From assembly GCA_025677815.1 (NCBI GenBank), contig JAIXMP010000001.1:620001-684000 (forward strand): a stretch of 64,000 bases of DNA, written 5' to 3'. Below are positions 12,236 through 24,064 of this stretch, in pieces (the first letter of the stretch is position 1; each line of letters starts with the position of its first letter). A program made the position numbers and the translations under genes. This stretch comes from Phascolomyces articulosus (lineage: Eukaryota; Mucoromycota; Mucoromycetes; Mucorales; Lichtheimiaceae). The notes under the pieces are model-generated. The model had not been told where the DNA came from, searched no databases, and was given only the letters and a program-made list of their open reading frames with translations.

Positions 12236-14089
12236 CAGCTACAGAGTAATAGCAACTGAACTTATTCGCTTATTAATATTACCTACTCAAACCAAAAGAA
12301 ATCCCTTTTTTCAAACCTTGTACAAATGATAGGTAGGGTTGAACATAATACCGCGGATAATTGTTTTTTATCCCAAGATGTTGACTTGCATCATTGCTTT
12401 CAGGAGGTTGTCTTGATCTGTTTCACTATTGTTGGCAAACTGTACTGTTAATATTAATAGCATAAAGAATATAGCAAAGGGGTAAATCAAATGTTTAAGT
12501 ACTGTGGGAAGAAATTATGTAGTGTGACTAGGAGTGTACCTTTGCACTCTTTTTTTTAATATAAATGCTACTGAATCTGGAATCAGTTAAAAGGTGATTG
12601 CTCATATTTATTTTATTTTTTTTCATATAAATATAAAAACTCATAATTGAGGAACAATAGAACAAATATACTTTTCTCACACGTTTCACTCACCAGTAAA
12701 TAAAAAGCGAAAAACTGTAAGCTACTTGGTTTTCCAAAAGGAAATTTCAGGAAGAAGTTTTTCGCGTGCTACAATATTAATATATCCTTCTCTCCTTTAA
12801 CCAATAATCGAGCATTGTATATAGTTTGTCATATAATTGGTACCTGACATGGATTCGACTTTCCACACAAATAAGAATCCCTCGTGTTCATACATTCACT
12901 TTATTGGATTAAAATTTAAAAGAAGATCTTGGCTACGTATTATGGTCATTAAATTAATAAACGATGTGGTCTTAGTTTTTATTGGTATATTCGTATGCTT
13001 ATCCATGCAACATTGATTCCATCAGTATGACGATCATGTGTAAGGAATAATCTGAATGTTCTTTTACTTCTTATTTGCAACATTCTTGATTATCTTCTAT
13101 ATGATACTCGCATTAATGAACCTAACAAATATTTCAAACCCATGTTTATTATGCATGGAGTCACATCTTTTACTATTCGTGACAAAAGGCGATATGCTAT
13201 TGGAGTACGTAAACATTTTTTTTTTGCTTAGCAAAGTATAATGAAAAAGCTACTACATATAATATATAAACACAATTCCTGTACGTAGTAAATGGAAATA
13301 ATAGTCTTCCCGCCAAAATAACCACTTAGTAATTTGAAATTTTATCACTTCTGATTTTATCTTACGCTCTTGATCTGTTGCTTCTGATAGACTTCTATAA
13401 ACTCGCATAGAAACAAGTCATATTATACACTTGAATGCATGTTTAAAGTTATGCTACTATAGAGGAAGTCGAAAGTTTTGTGTTTTATTTCATAATCCTA
13501 TTACTATGATTTGTTCTTGACAACAAACCCCCCTCCGTTACAAAGGGACGTGATATTACCCGTCGATTATGTAGTGATAATGTCATATCCAATGATGTAA
13601 AACATTACAGTGAAAAAGCGCCAAAGTTTTGCCGTTTGGTCATCATTCTTGAAATTTAAACGTAGTGAGTATATATCTGTGATGGATTTTGACTTTCTAC
13701 TCTATATCCTGTCTCATGACCTTGAATGCTTAGCAGATGCTTCCATTCAATTATCTGTAGCTCTACCGTGGAGAGTAATATACCATAAGCATTTTTATAC
13801 AGAAAACCAAAGGCTCTAAACGCTGATTTAGTTAAAAAATTCCTTTCTACTAGTTTATATCGCAATTCTATTTTCATACACTTATCATCTGTGTATTTTC
13901 TCAGCAAGAAGTGTAAAAAGTCGATGCTACATTTGATATAATTTCTTATAGCAAGGGGTTTTTTTTGGGCTGCATTGATTGAGATATGGTGGCTTAACAC
14001 CGCTCATTGGAAATAAAAATTCTACCTTAACGACTTGCTCCATTTTTTTTTCTTGTTAACAAACCAACATAATTACAGTCTCCTATAAG
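12236..14089. other. Intergenic between divergent transporter and zuotin genes
   Basis: About 1.85 kb of AT-rich DNA that must hold the promoters of both flanking genes. Small frames (13056-13241 +, 13610-13819 +, 13656-14000 -) have no recognisable domain, and the last two overlap on opposite strands. Confidence 0.5.
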
Positions 14090-15382
14090 ATGTCTTTGAC
14101 TCTCGATTTTTTGCTTCCTCCTCCCCCTGCTTCTTACAAGGCTGATCAACAATCTGTTGTTCATGCCACTGTCAGTGGTTCTAAGGAACGTCTTTTGGAA
14201 CCTGTCGGTCCTGGGTTCTTTGCCTATGCTCGCCGTAAGCGTCACAACCGTACCTTCTCTGAAGATGAACGCCATCAAGCCGAAGAAAAGGCCAACCAAA
14301 TCGTTGAAGAAGAAAAGGTTGATTTCGAATACGAAGATGTCGATATTGATACCGTCAACACTGATCCTACCAGCTGGAAGTCTCAAGACAACTATGCTGT
14401 CCTTGGTTTGACCAAGTTGCGTTATAAGGCTAATGAAGAGCAAATCAAGAAGGCTCATCGTCGTATGGTCTTGTTGCACCATCCTGATAAGAAGGCTGAT
14501 AAGAATGACGATTCTTTCTTCAAGTGTATTGCTAAGGCTTATGAAACTTTGATGAACCCTGTTTCGCGTCGTCAATACGATTCCGTTGATTTCGGTATGA
14601 TTGAGGTTGATCAAGATGTTCCTTCCGCAAAGACCCCCGGTAACTTTTACAAGCTGTGGGCCCCAGTCTTTGAACGTGAAGCTCGTTTCTCCACCAAGCA
14701 ACCTATGCCTATGTTGGGTGATGAAGCCTCCACCAAGGAACAAGTTGAAACCTTTTATGATTCATGGTACAACATTGATTCATGGCGTACATTCGAATGG
14801 TTGGATAAGGAAGGTGCCGAAGGTGCTGACAACCGTGATGATAAGCGTTACCAAGAAAAGAAGAACCGTGCTCAACGTGCTCAACTCAAGAAGGAAGACA
14901 ATGCTCGTTTACGTAAGTTGATCGATGTTTGTTTGAGCGTCGACCCTCGTATTGCTCAATTCCGTGCTGAAGAAAAGAAGCGTCGTAATGCAAAGAAGGA
15001 TGCTAAGGCTGCTGCTGAAAAGGCCGCTGCTGAAGAAGCTGCTCGCAAGGCTGAAGAAGAACGTCTGGCTGCTGAAAAGGCTGAATCCGAAGCTAAGGCT
15101 AAGGCTGCAAACGCCAAGAAGGATAAGGAAGCTCTTAAGAAGGCTGTCAAGAAGGAAAAGAAGACCGTCAAGGCCTTGTTCAATGGTAACAACTTCGGTT
15201 TGGCTGCTGATGTTAAACCTACTCCTGCTGAAATCGAAAAGCAATTGGTCACTTTGGATGCTGTAATTGCCAAAAATAAGATGATTGAAGATTTGGAAAA
15301 GTTGCGCAAGGATCTCGAACAAGCTGTCAAGGATGCCAAGTTTGCTGATGTCTTTGCTACTTATGCTGAAGCTGCTAAATAG
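14090..15382 (+). CDS. ZUO1: Zuotin, ribosome-associated J-protein
   Basis: Hsp40 co-chaperone of the ribosome-associated complex. It pairs with the atypical Hsp70 Ssz1 and stimulates the ATPase of ribosome-bound Hsp70 acting on nascent chains. One exon, 430 residues, close to the usual size. The N-terminal segment has the family GPGFFAYARRKRH stretch (41-52). The J-domain (~99-165) contains DNYAVLGL, KKAHRRMVLLHHPDKK with HPD at 131-133, and NPVSRRQYDS. The zuotin homology region follows (WAPVFEREARFS, FYDSWYNIDSWRTFEWLD), then a long Ala/Lys/Glu coiled coil (~295-370) that would form the charged ribosome-contacting helix, and a C-terminal helical bundle. Codons are strongly biased (GCT, AAG, CGT, GTC), unlike most neighbours, which fits high expression. 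It is one of the few intronless genes here. Confidence 0.95.
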   Translation: MSLTLDFLLPPPPASYKADQQSVVHATVSGSKERLLEPVGPGFFAYARRKRHNRTFSEDERHQAEEKANQIVEEEKVDFEYEDVDIDTVNTDPTSWKSQDNYAVLGLTKLRYKANEEQIKKAHRRMVLLHHPDKKADKNDDSFFKCIAKAYETLMNPVSRRQYDSVDFGMIEVDQDVPSAKTPGNFYKLWAPVFEREARFSTKQPMPMLGDEASTKEQVETFYDSWYNIDSWRTFEWLDKEGAEGADNRDDKRYQEKKNRAQRAQLKKEDNARLRKLIDVCLSVDPRIAQFRAEEKKRRNAKKDAKAAAEKAAAEEAARKAEEERLAAEKAESEAKAKAANAKKDKEALKKAVKKEKKTVKALFNGNNFGLAADVKPTPAEIEKQLVTLDAVIAKNKMIEDLEKLRKDLEQAVKDAKFADVFATYAEAAK

Positions 15383-15617
15383 ATTATAAACATATAATAA
15401 AATTAAACTATATATTTCAAATCATTAATTTTTATGGACAAATTCTTTGTGTATGAGTGTGTCGAGTTATATTATTATTGCACATGTATATTAAAAGTTA
15501 ATGATTGGGAAGGAAGAGTAAGTAAGAAAAAAAAAAGAACAGAAAAAAGAACATATGCACACAGGAAACCAGGGGAATAAGCTAATTGATTTTACTAAAA
15601 CTACAACAAATACCAAT

Positions 15618-16645
15618 TTAAGGTCGATGATGACGACTATCATCATCTGATTCTTCACTTAAGAAACTTTCATCAAATCCTCGTTCCCTATCCAATGCAC
15701 TGAATTCGACCGATGGTTCACGTCCAAAGTCAGGTATATCGTCGAAATCAACACGAGCAGATCGAGCATTCATAGAATGTTTGTTCCTAATTCATTGTTC
15801 ATTGTAATAATTTAATTGGATTGAAAAAACACGAAGTAATTGTATAAATATGCTATTTTTAAATGATTACTTACTTGCGCATCATCATGAATAGACGGAA
15901 GAATTGAATAACGTTACGGATGACCAATAAAATTGTATCGAAAATAGCTTCATTGCGCTCGCTAGCTGAACAACCCGAGGCAATCACGATCAACGTGATA
16001 GCACATAACGCAACCAGTACAGTATCAATGATATTCCATATAGATCTCCAATAAGCTCTTCGTAATGCCAACAAACGTATCCCAACCTCAATAATCATTG
16101 CAAAGTTGATTATAGATTCAAATATAATGAATAATAAGGACGGACTAGTTCATAAAGAAATAAATGGAAATTAGTCGTCTTCTTTTCTTTTTGTGGATAG
16201 CACATGTCGTTGATTTTTTTTTCTACTTAGGATCACAATATATTACCAAGTTTCGTTGAGAGACTGTGTAATTAAATTAAAATATCAGTGCCATTGTTTA
16301 ACTATAACACACACACACACCCCTAACAATCTCGAAAGTTTTCTTATTTTTTACCAGCATTATAGAAATTAAACTAAGAAGTGCAAGGGCAAGATAAAGG
16401 ATAATGTAAAACTGTGAATACATAAATCTGTTGGCCAAGCCCTGCACCATTTCAGACTTTGTTAATCCATGTTGTGTACGTGATGTTCTAAAAAGGGGTA
16501 GAGAAGTTAGCGAAAAAGAACAGAAAACAAAATCTTTAAAATAAAGATGTATTTATTTTCGATAAACATGTGAAACATGCCTGCCTTGCTCCAGTAGATC
16601 TTGTGTAGATTCGCTTGCTAGCATCCGCGTTTGATCGTCGTCCAT
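15618..16645 (-). CDS. Small voltage-sensor-like four-span membrane protein
   Basis: Exons: 16645-16581, 16487-16355, 16263-16247 (17 nt), 16144-15875, 15786-15618, giving 217 residues in frame. Four hydrophobic segments are arranged like an isolated S1-S4 voltage sensor: S1 at 48-66; S2 at ~76-98 with acidic E81 and E91; S3 at ~107-125 (IWNIIDTVLVALC, Asp at 112); and S4 (ILLVIRNVIQFFRLFMMMRK) with Arg seven apart and a basic end. No pore domain follows; instead there is an acidic Ser-rich tail (DESFLSEESDDD). Comparable small fungal membrane proteins with an ion-transport-like domain exist, but their role is not settled. Intron 1 appears to start with GC (AG|GCATGT), the only choice I found that keeps phase. 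The 17-nt exon supplies SLNET, a possible glycosylation site in the S1-S2 loop. Confidence 0.72.
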
Positions 16646-16950
16646 TATGTAGGAATAGAGATAAAAAGAGATAGATAAAAAAAAAAAGAAAAGAGCTAAC
16701 CCTAGCTTGGTACAAATTAGTTTTAAAGTTGGCAAGGCATTTGTAATTTTGTACTTCCGAAATGTGTTTGTTGCATAGCAATTGTAACATAAAAAAAAAG
16801 GTTGTCCGTGGGTATATTTTTCAATATTACTTTTGTAGAAGTTAAAATAAAGCTACTTTCTTCTTTAAATTAATGATCATATTTTATTTAAAAATGACTA
16901 AATAGTAATTCTAAAGAAGAAAGGATTGAGGCGTTTTTGCTTGTATATTA
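16646..16950. other. Spacer between tandem minus-strand genes
   Basis: About 300 bases of AT-rich DNA containing the 3' end of the Erv46 transcript and the promoter of the voltage-sensor-like gene. No coding signal. Confidence 0.5.
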
Positions 16951-18703
16951 TTACATTGCCTTTCCCATTGCTCTCTTCTGATGCATAGATGCTCTGTAAA
17001 GAAAACCATCGACAATACTTGCTACTGTAAAAATACCACCAATGATAGCACATACACCTGTCAAAAAGCTAGCAAAAGTTCCTCGAGATTCTGAGTAGAT
17101 GACCAACATGGGTGAAAAATCCATCATGAAAAACACACCTAATATATTTCATATTTCATTATATGTGAGAGAAAATATCTTTTTTTTTTAAAAAAAAAAA
17201 AAGTCCAAAACGTCAGTTCTTTCTTGTGTTATATCTCTTACCAGGTAATCCACCTTGACCTTGTTGTCTCAAATCACGTTCTTGACGACTCACTGAATAT
17301 TGAAATGTACGCAAGTGCTTTCCATTAATATAGTTAAATTCAGAGGATACAATCTTTAAAAAGTATTGATACATCATTGTTGCTAATTGTATATACAACA
17401 ATATGTCGTCAGATCAAGTTAGAATCCAAAATACATTTCACCACACTTATCTTCTTGTCACCCTTATTAAACTCATTTTCCTCCCAATACATAAACAATA
17501 TACTTTACGTTGTACAGTTCCCCATTTTGATCCATCAAGAGGATTAGCCAATTGGGCCATTTCCGTTCGTTTTTGTTTATAAGCGTTATGATTTTGTTTA
17601 CCAAATTGTAAATGATGGATAACATGTGAAAAATCATGCCCTGTCGCCAAATAAGTTCGAACATCATGAACATGAGCGGATCCATGAGCATACGACCTGC
17701 CAGGTGAAAAATGGAAATTACCACGGACTTTGTTGACCATCAAATCACCATGCATATTACATCCTTCTTTTGTTTGAGATGAAATATTTTCCTTCCAGCA
17801 TTGTTCAATTGTATTTTCAGGCGGTAAAGCCCATCCTACATCCGAATATGCCCTCCGTACATCATCACAGGTGTTACAACATGCGTTTTCTTTCGCGCCA
17901 TAACATGATCCACATTCATTTTCATCTGTTTTTGCGAGTTTTTCTCGATTATCGGCGTTGCTGGGATCTTATCAAATTGAAAAAAAAGGCGTAAGCTCCC
18001 TGATCTATATCCCCCACAAAATATGACCAAGTTCTTAGCAATTCAACTCACCTTTTGCTTTTTCACGATGGATCTCATTTCCATTTTCATCCAAACGAAC
18101 TTTAAATACATCATGATGATAATCGGATATATGGTCACCACTTTCATCCATCAAATCCAAACTAAGCACTATTATGTTCGAGTCTTTAATAACTAAAACA
18201 GAGAATCCGTTCTATATCAATAGCTTTTTTTTTATAACTTACAATAACATGGTAAATGTGGAAAAGTGATATTAAAAGATATAGGGAGTTTTTCCTATAT
18301 AATTCAGTGAAAACATATATGTTTATTATTTGATTTCTTATTGGCACACGATACCACACTTCACCCCTTATTTCTTTTAAAAAGCCTTACCATCTTGCCG
18401 CTATCAACCACAATTTCAGGATGCATCTCTGGTGTAATATAGCGGTAAATTTCAAAAATCACCAATGTCAGAATGACCACACCACTGAAAAGTGTCACTA
18501 TAAGTAATATATTTTTATTAACATGAAGTGTTCCTGTATTTTTTTCCCCAAAATCAAAAGTTGTAAAATAAAGATTAAAAAAAATATTTCTTAAAAAAAA
18601 AAGTACCTGAAGCACCTGTAGTGGTTCTGATGCGGACGTCTTCAAGCGGTTTCGCATAGGCATCAAGTTTTCGAAATCGTTGAAGAAAGGATTTAAGCGC
18701 CAT
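16951..18703 (-). CDS. ERV46: Erv46/ERGIC3-type COPII cargo receptor
   Basis: Membrane protein cycling between ER and Golgi, where with Erv41 it retrieves ER proteins and helps cargo packaging. Exons: 18703-18607, 18533-18391, 18294-18243, 18168-18052, 17967-17509, 17382-17242, 17138-16951; 398 residues, all phases consistent. The N-terminus (FRKLDAYAKPLEDVRIRTTTGA) and first membrane span (ILLIVTLFSGVVILTLVIFEIY) are typical. The luminal domain has INITFPHLPCYLLSLDLMDESG-like sequence, then the Cys cluster CGSCYGA-CCNTCDDVRRAY, NKVRGNFHFSPGRS and HDFSHVIHHLQFG. The second span is FASFLTGVCAIIGGIFTVASIVDGF. The C-terminus is basic (HQKRAMGKAM). Length and order match the family. A sister Erv41 is not in the window. 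Confidence 0.95.
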
Positions 18704-19080
18704 AATATTAGGCGAGGTTGACACGTTAGAATTCAGGTGTGTAAAAAAAAAAAAAAAAGAGAAAATAAAAGCATGAATCATGTCCAATGGAATATCTAAA
18801 TATGTCGAATGTTACACCAAATTCAACAGTTTGCATCTACCAACAATAGACTGCCAACAAAAAAGGCTGATTTATCATCATTGTTCAATTTTAATAATTT
18901 ATAACAGTGACATTTTAATATATTTTACAAAAATTGTTTTTATATATTTGAAACTATTCAATTATTACAGCATATTATTATATTCTTCTATTATTATTTA
19001 TAGTATATATATTGTTAATATATGTGAAAAACGATGAAAGCAAGAGGCAATGATAGCTTATGAATGATTGAGATAATAAG
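18704..19080. other. Spacer between tandem minus-strand genes
   Basis: AT-rich sequence holding the Erv46 promoter and the cyclin 3' end. An 85-codon frame at 18780-19037 is Ile/Tyr-rich and not credible as a gene. Confidence 0.5.
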
Positions 19081-19871
19081 TTAAACCTTAAAATGTTTAG
19101 ACCATAACGGTATACTTTGATCGTCATGCGGATGCTCTTCTTCATGATAATCAAGTAATTCAGGTTGTTTTCCCAAAGTTGATGATTCCGATAATTCTTT
19201 AGCAGATATATGTACCGGTGACCATCCCTTCTTTTTAGCTAACAACGATACCCAATGTTGGCATTGGATTGTCCATTTCATAAACTCTGGTCGTGTAATA
19301 TCCATTTTATGATCAAGCGCTTTCAAAAACACCCTTTCCGATAGAGTAAGTGATTTAGTAGGAATTCCTGATATTTGGGACCAAAACTAGTATACAATAC
19401 AATATGAGTATATATGTTTTTTTTTATATAAAATAAACCATAATCTCCATTTTTCCTTACCTTCATTTCACTTAATACGCTAAAGATTCGATCAGGATGA
19501 TATTTGTGAGCAAGTATAAATGCTGAAACGAATAAACGAACTTCTGCTCCCTGGTGTCCGCGAGCATTAGGATGAAGTGTTCGAAATCGATGAATGTATT
19601 CAAAAGCTAACAAAACACATACAGGATCAAGTCTTATTATATCTGGATTACTGGTCGCTTTAAACCGTTTAAAGAATGACCGAAAATAGGCTTTCAGAGA
19701 AACATGTTGCAATACTGCAGCCGTACGTTTTGCTTGTGATTGATGGAATGATCCTGCCCAAATACGAGGCAAGATAAATGCACAAAATTCAGCCATTCTG
19801 GTCGGTGAGCACGAAAGAAGCTTTAGTGATGGGGGTGGATAGAGAGGAATAAATGTTTCTTTTGCTGGCAT
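19081..19871 (-). CDS. PHO80/PCL-like cyclin
   Basis: Two exons, 19871-19461 and 19386-19081, 238 residues. The central part reads as a cyclin box: DIIRLDPVCVLLAFEYIHRFR, then an Ala/His helix (VRLFVSAFILAHKYHPD), then FWSQISGIPTKSLTLSERVFLKALDHKMDI, which matches the segment of Pho80/Pcl-type cyclins where the protein engages helix 5 and the last helix of the box. Such cyclins activate Pho85-like kinases in nutrient and morphogenesis signalling. The short acidic C-terminal tail (HEEEHPHDDQ) has no known motif. Assignment to the Pho80/Pcl group rather than another cyclin class is based on the GIP-x-x-E/L-N-x-L-E-like junction and is moderate. Confidence 0.75.
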
Positions 19872-20364
19872 AATGATTATATAATAGGTTGAATTAAAGA
19901 TGGAAGAAAAATATGGGAAGGAAGTGATATAAATAACATATCAGCAGTAATTTATCGTTTTATATAAAAATTGTGTATTTTTGTATATATGCGTTTGTTC
20001 TTTTTGTGATAGATACAAAGGCTGTTACAAACGAAAGAAATGTATGCTCCTTTGTTTTTTTTTTCGCTCAATAAACAGTTCTATAGACTAAATAAGTGTT
20101 CATTCAACTTAGTACAAAGAAGCTTACGTTATTTTTACTATCATCATATTCCCCATTGTAACATCTAATATTTATTCTTATCTTGAAGCATCCTTATTGA
20201 TTTTATTACTATGATAGAAAGTGCAACAACATAGAACTAATAATATGGATGATATGTTGTATGGCTCAAGTTTCGATCTTATTCTGCACCTGGTGGTATT
20301 TCTATATAACAGATCGCCTAAAGATTATTATCAACATGATGCATATACATCATAGTAAATTAAC
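19872..20364. other. Cyclin gene 5' flank
   Basis: AT-rich spacer that must contain the cyclin promoter. No coding or RNA signal seen. Confidence 0.45.
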
Positions 20365-20528
20365 ATATATTTTATGATGGGAACAAAGAGTGACACCATG
20401 TGCATAATTATAAGCGTATACACTAATTCAAAAATTTAAGACAATGTTCAATAAAGATAAAAAGAAAAAAGATGGCTATATATATACAAGCTTTATCAGT
20501 AACAACAGGAGCAGATTTATTGAATATA
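20365..20528 (+). repeat. Dispersed repeat copy B
   Basis: Plus-strand partner of the repeat at 9145-9305, about 11 kb away in opposite orientation. The strongest block is the ~45 bases starting at 20441 (GACAATGTTCAATAAAGATA and onward). Neither copy has a recognisable gene or terminal repeat. Confidence 0.72.
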
Positions 20529-20639
20529 TAATAGAAAGGATACAATCAGACCAAAGTATAAAATATTCTGTTTGTGGAAGAAAGGAAGTGCCATCGTTGT
20601 GTGGAATAACGTGGTATTTTTTCTTTTCTTTTCTTTTGT

Positions 20640-20830
20640 TTATAGGCATTCAAGGCTCTCAAGGCATACAAGGGACGTAAGATTTCCTTGGTTCAATTCA
20701 ACATTTGAAGAGTTTGGATCTCAACACTCTTTTTTTTTTTTTGTTTTGTAGGTACTCGAGACTTTCAAGGCACTCAAGACTCTTAAGACATTCAAGACTC
20801 TCAAGACACACGAGACTTTCAAGACTTCTC
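20640..20830 (+). repeat. Degenerate minisatellite-like CTCAAGAC repeats
   Basis: Many imperfect repeats of a ~9-12 base unit of the form CA-T/C-TCAAGACT/G occur in two blocks: CATTCAAGGCTCTCAAGGCA near 20647, and from 20755 onward ACTCGAGACTTTCAAGGCAC, CTCAAGACTCTTAAGACATT, and so on. A T-rich spacer separates the blocks. The unit is far less AT-rich than its surroundings. Confidence 0.65.
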
Positions 20831-21625
20831 CTTTTAATTTACAATAGTTAGGTTGTTCAACTGTTTAGTCCTTCGTCAATCAGCTGAGAGACAGGGAAGG
20901 TTTCTTCATTTTTTAATAAACATAAAACTTAACATTTCAAAAAAAAAAAAAAAAAAACATTGTTGTCATGTATATTTGAAAGTGCTTCTATTTTTTTTTA
21001 TTTAGTTTCTTAATGATAAAAAAAATCTTTCGTTATAATAAAACACCTAATTGCTAATTTCATTTTAAAGATACTTTTTTATGTACTCCCGATCAACTAC
21101 TTCAGAATACTTCCGGATGGACAGATCATGTCTATAAAATATTAAAGACCGTGCATGTGCATGTTTGTTCTTACACATTTCTCTCTTTATAAAATTGATC
21201 TTCTATTTTATTAGGAACAATGGATTTACCCAACGATCAATAATAATTTTTATTACAAGAAACAGAAGGTTCATAGAATACATATCAATTTGACCATATA
21301 GGCAATTTGCTGTATTTGGAGTGTTGTGTCCTGGAACATAATATGGAAGAAAGGACATATCTTGTCTGAAGTAAAAGCCTTGTTATATATGATGCTTATG
21401 TTTTTTATTCACACCTTTAATAATAAAGCAGGATTATCAAATCAATTGAGAAACAAATATCACTAAAATATGAAAAGTGATACACGTGCTACTAAGCCTA
21501 TAGCAATGTTATTATATAAAGCAAAAAAGAATATTATTGCATAGTTACGGGTCATACTGATAAATATGTATAATCATACTCGCCATTAGAATGCAATGAT
21601 GAGTAAATTAAGTATACAAAACTGT

Positions 21626-21659
<34 letters not shown>

Positions 21660-21766
21660 AATTACGTATACCAATTAATTTTCTAAACAAAACTATTTAT
21701 ATACTAAAAAAAGGGAAAGGGATAAGAAGAGAAAATGTATAAATCCTTGGAGGGAGGTCTCTGGTA
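20831..21766. other. Intergenic with a 31-T tract
   Basis: AT-rich. An uninterrupted T run spans about 21628-21658, roughly 110 bases past the stop codon of the MCT-like gene, so it would be a genomic A tract on that transcript strand. No gene seen. Confidence 0.5.
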
Positions 21767-24064
21767 TTATATTTTTGTAATCAACCCGTGAGTTAATTTG
21801 ATTTTCAAGGCTAATAAGAAAAATCCACCTATCACGTAAGTCGTTCCAGTAAACATCTTATAAACCATATAGGGTTCAGCACCAATAGCACTTTCAAGAC
21901 CACTTGCCAAAGAAATACTACAAATAGAAAGCACATTTGCAAGTAACAGCAATGATAAACCTGTAGGAAACTTGCGCATACCAAGGATGGAAACCGTGAT
22001 AGGAGATACTATATAAAAATAAATTGTTAGAGTAATATATTTAACGCAAGAAAGAAGAGCTTTTATATAAGTGCCATGGTTAATAAATTATTATATGAGA
22101 TTTCCTTAAATACGTACGTAATGCAATATATGAGCTACAACAAAAGCCAAACACCAACGAAAATGCCATGATTGACATATATGAATAAGCAAATGTCCAA
22201 ATCAATAATGAACTTAAGCCTGAAATCATTGTAAAAATCAAATGAGCATTCAGCCTTCCAATATGATCACCGATAAATCTGTATCGATTTATTATTATTA
22301 GTATATAAACATAATAAAAGTACTATCATCAAGTTGTGTGGGGTAAAAATGTATATTATGTTAAAAGGGATATGAAATGCTTACCCTACAGAAATACGTC
22401 CAATAATATTACTGACAGATAAAGCTGCCATAAAAACAGAAGCATCTGTGCTTGACATGCCAAGATGGGTTACATATGCTTATTGTATATATGTATATGT
22501 TATAATGAGGCATTATTGTGAATATAAAGATACCATTGAATATTTCCTGTATAGATTCTATTAATATCTCTAGACTATTTCAATAATACCACTTACAAGG
22601 AAGGAAAAAGTATGGTATCAAGAATCCACTATATGCAATCACGGATCCTATGAGCCAAATGACATAATTCATATCCCGAACGATTGATAAATCAAAAATT
22701 TCACCAAGGCGTTGTTTGGAAGATGATTTCCAACGTTGGTTTTTCTCTCTAATCAGTATGCAACTAATTACATTTGCACCGACACAGACAAGTCCCCATA
22801 TTCGATAAGTCCTATATTCATAATAAAAAAAACCGGAAAGTGATTGTGGTGGTGGTCATTAATACTGTGAAATGTCCCATGATATTGATTAATAAATATA
22901 GTTTATAGTGTTCGTGTCTTCTTACCATGTAGCTCCAAGAACATTATTAAGTTGTGTCATTACGAAAGGTAGTACTAAACCACCGACGCCAGTACCTATT
23001 TTTTTATAAGATGTAAATAGATTGTTTTAAAAATAGCATGATTACCTATTAGTTAGAAGAAGATAGGAGGAAGAAGAAGAAGAAGAATATTATATTGCTT
23101 ACCACTAGATACTAATCCAAGACTAAGTCCACGTCGATGATGGAACCATTGCGGTGGCACACTCATGGCCGTCTTAAAAATATAAGATATTTAAAATTTA
23201 CTGTACAGGGTATATGTCGCTTATTAATTATATATTATTATACTTACAATAAAAAGTAAAGATGCACCAGTTCCAAAAAGGATTCCTTGGGTCATATACA
23301 AGTGCCATATCTATCCATCATACAGCGTGTTTAGCGTATATACTATCTTTCAGCTATTAATAGAAAAATGTATATATTTATATTTTCAATAAAACATACT
23401 TCTGTACTAAATGCTGCAAGCTCAAGCCCTAAACTAGTCAACAATGTTCCTAATCCAAGGACGAATTTAACACCATATCGAGCCGAAAGTAATTGGACTG
23501 GTATGCCCATTAGATGGATCATAATTTCCATCAATGTCCCAGTAAAACTAAGCTGAAGTTGAGCGTTTGGTATATGTCGAAAAGAAACACGTTCGTAATG
23601 TTCTTGCATTATTCCCCTATTTTTTAATTGAAAGATATTCATATGTATAAGAATGGCATGCTGTTTATGTAAAGTTGGTTTTTATGATTGTTAAAATATA
23701 TATATCACACATACCAGCATGTTGAGGTGCCAAATGTTGTAAATTGTACAATAAATCCTCCAAGAACTACCCACCACCCATACCCACCATCTTCTCCCTG
23801 CCCCTCATAATGTTGCTCTATTATAAATTTAGGTTTCATAGTATTATATATAAAATAAGTTTTTTACATGCCCATGTTTTATAGACAGTAGCAAAAGCAT
23901 AGTTCTTGACAAAATATCGATATATATAGGTGTTATTCTATCTTACCATTTTTTGTTAATCGAAGTGATGATTCACCACCTTTTTCAGCATCTTGTAAAG
24001 GATATATGGCTGGTCTTTCATTTTGGGGAGTTGATTGTTCTTCTTCAATACGATCATCAGTCAT
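21767..24064 (-). CDS. Monocarboxylate-transporter-like MFS carrier
   Basis: Ten exons: 24064-23947, 23817-23715, 23616-23400, 23310-23248, 23172-23103, 22995-22926, 22811-22597, 22478-22385, 22278-22118, 22008-21767. Joined frame intact, 450 residues. The start of TM1 carries the MCT signature: DGGYGWWVVLGGFIVQFTTFGTS. TM4-5 has PPQWFHHRRGLSLGLVSSGTGVGGL, the family RR-x-x-A/S-x-G-x-x-x-x-G region. A short cytoplasmic central loop (REKNQRWKSSSKQRL) splits the two six-helix halves. The second half has NIIGRISVGFIGDHIGRLN and ends in hydrophobic TM12. Fungal members (Mch group) carry monocarboxylates, riboflavin or unknown substrates, so the substrate here is open. This is the most intron-dense gene in the window by count per length. 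Confidence 0.9.

Noticed and set aside
13656..14000. 114-codon minus-strand frame upstream of zuotin
   Set aside because: It overlaps another open frame on the plus strand, neither has a domain, and the region must contain the zuotin promoter.
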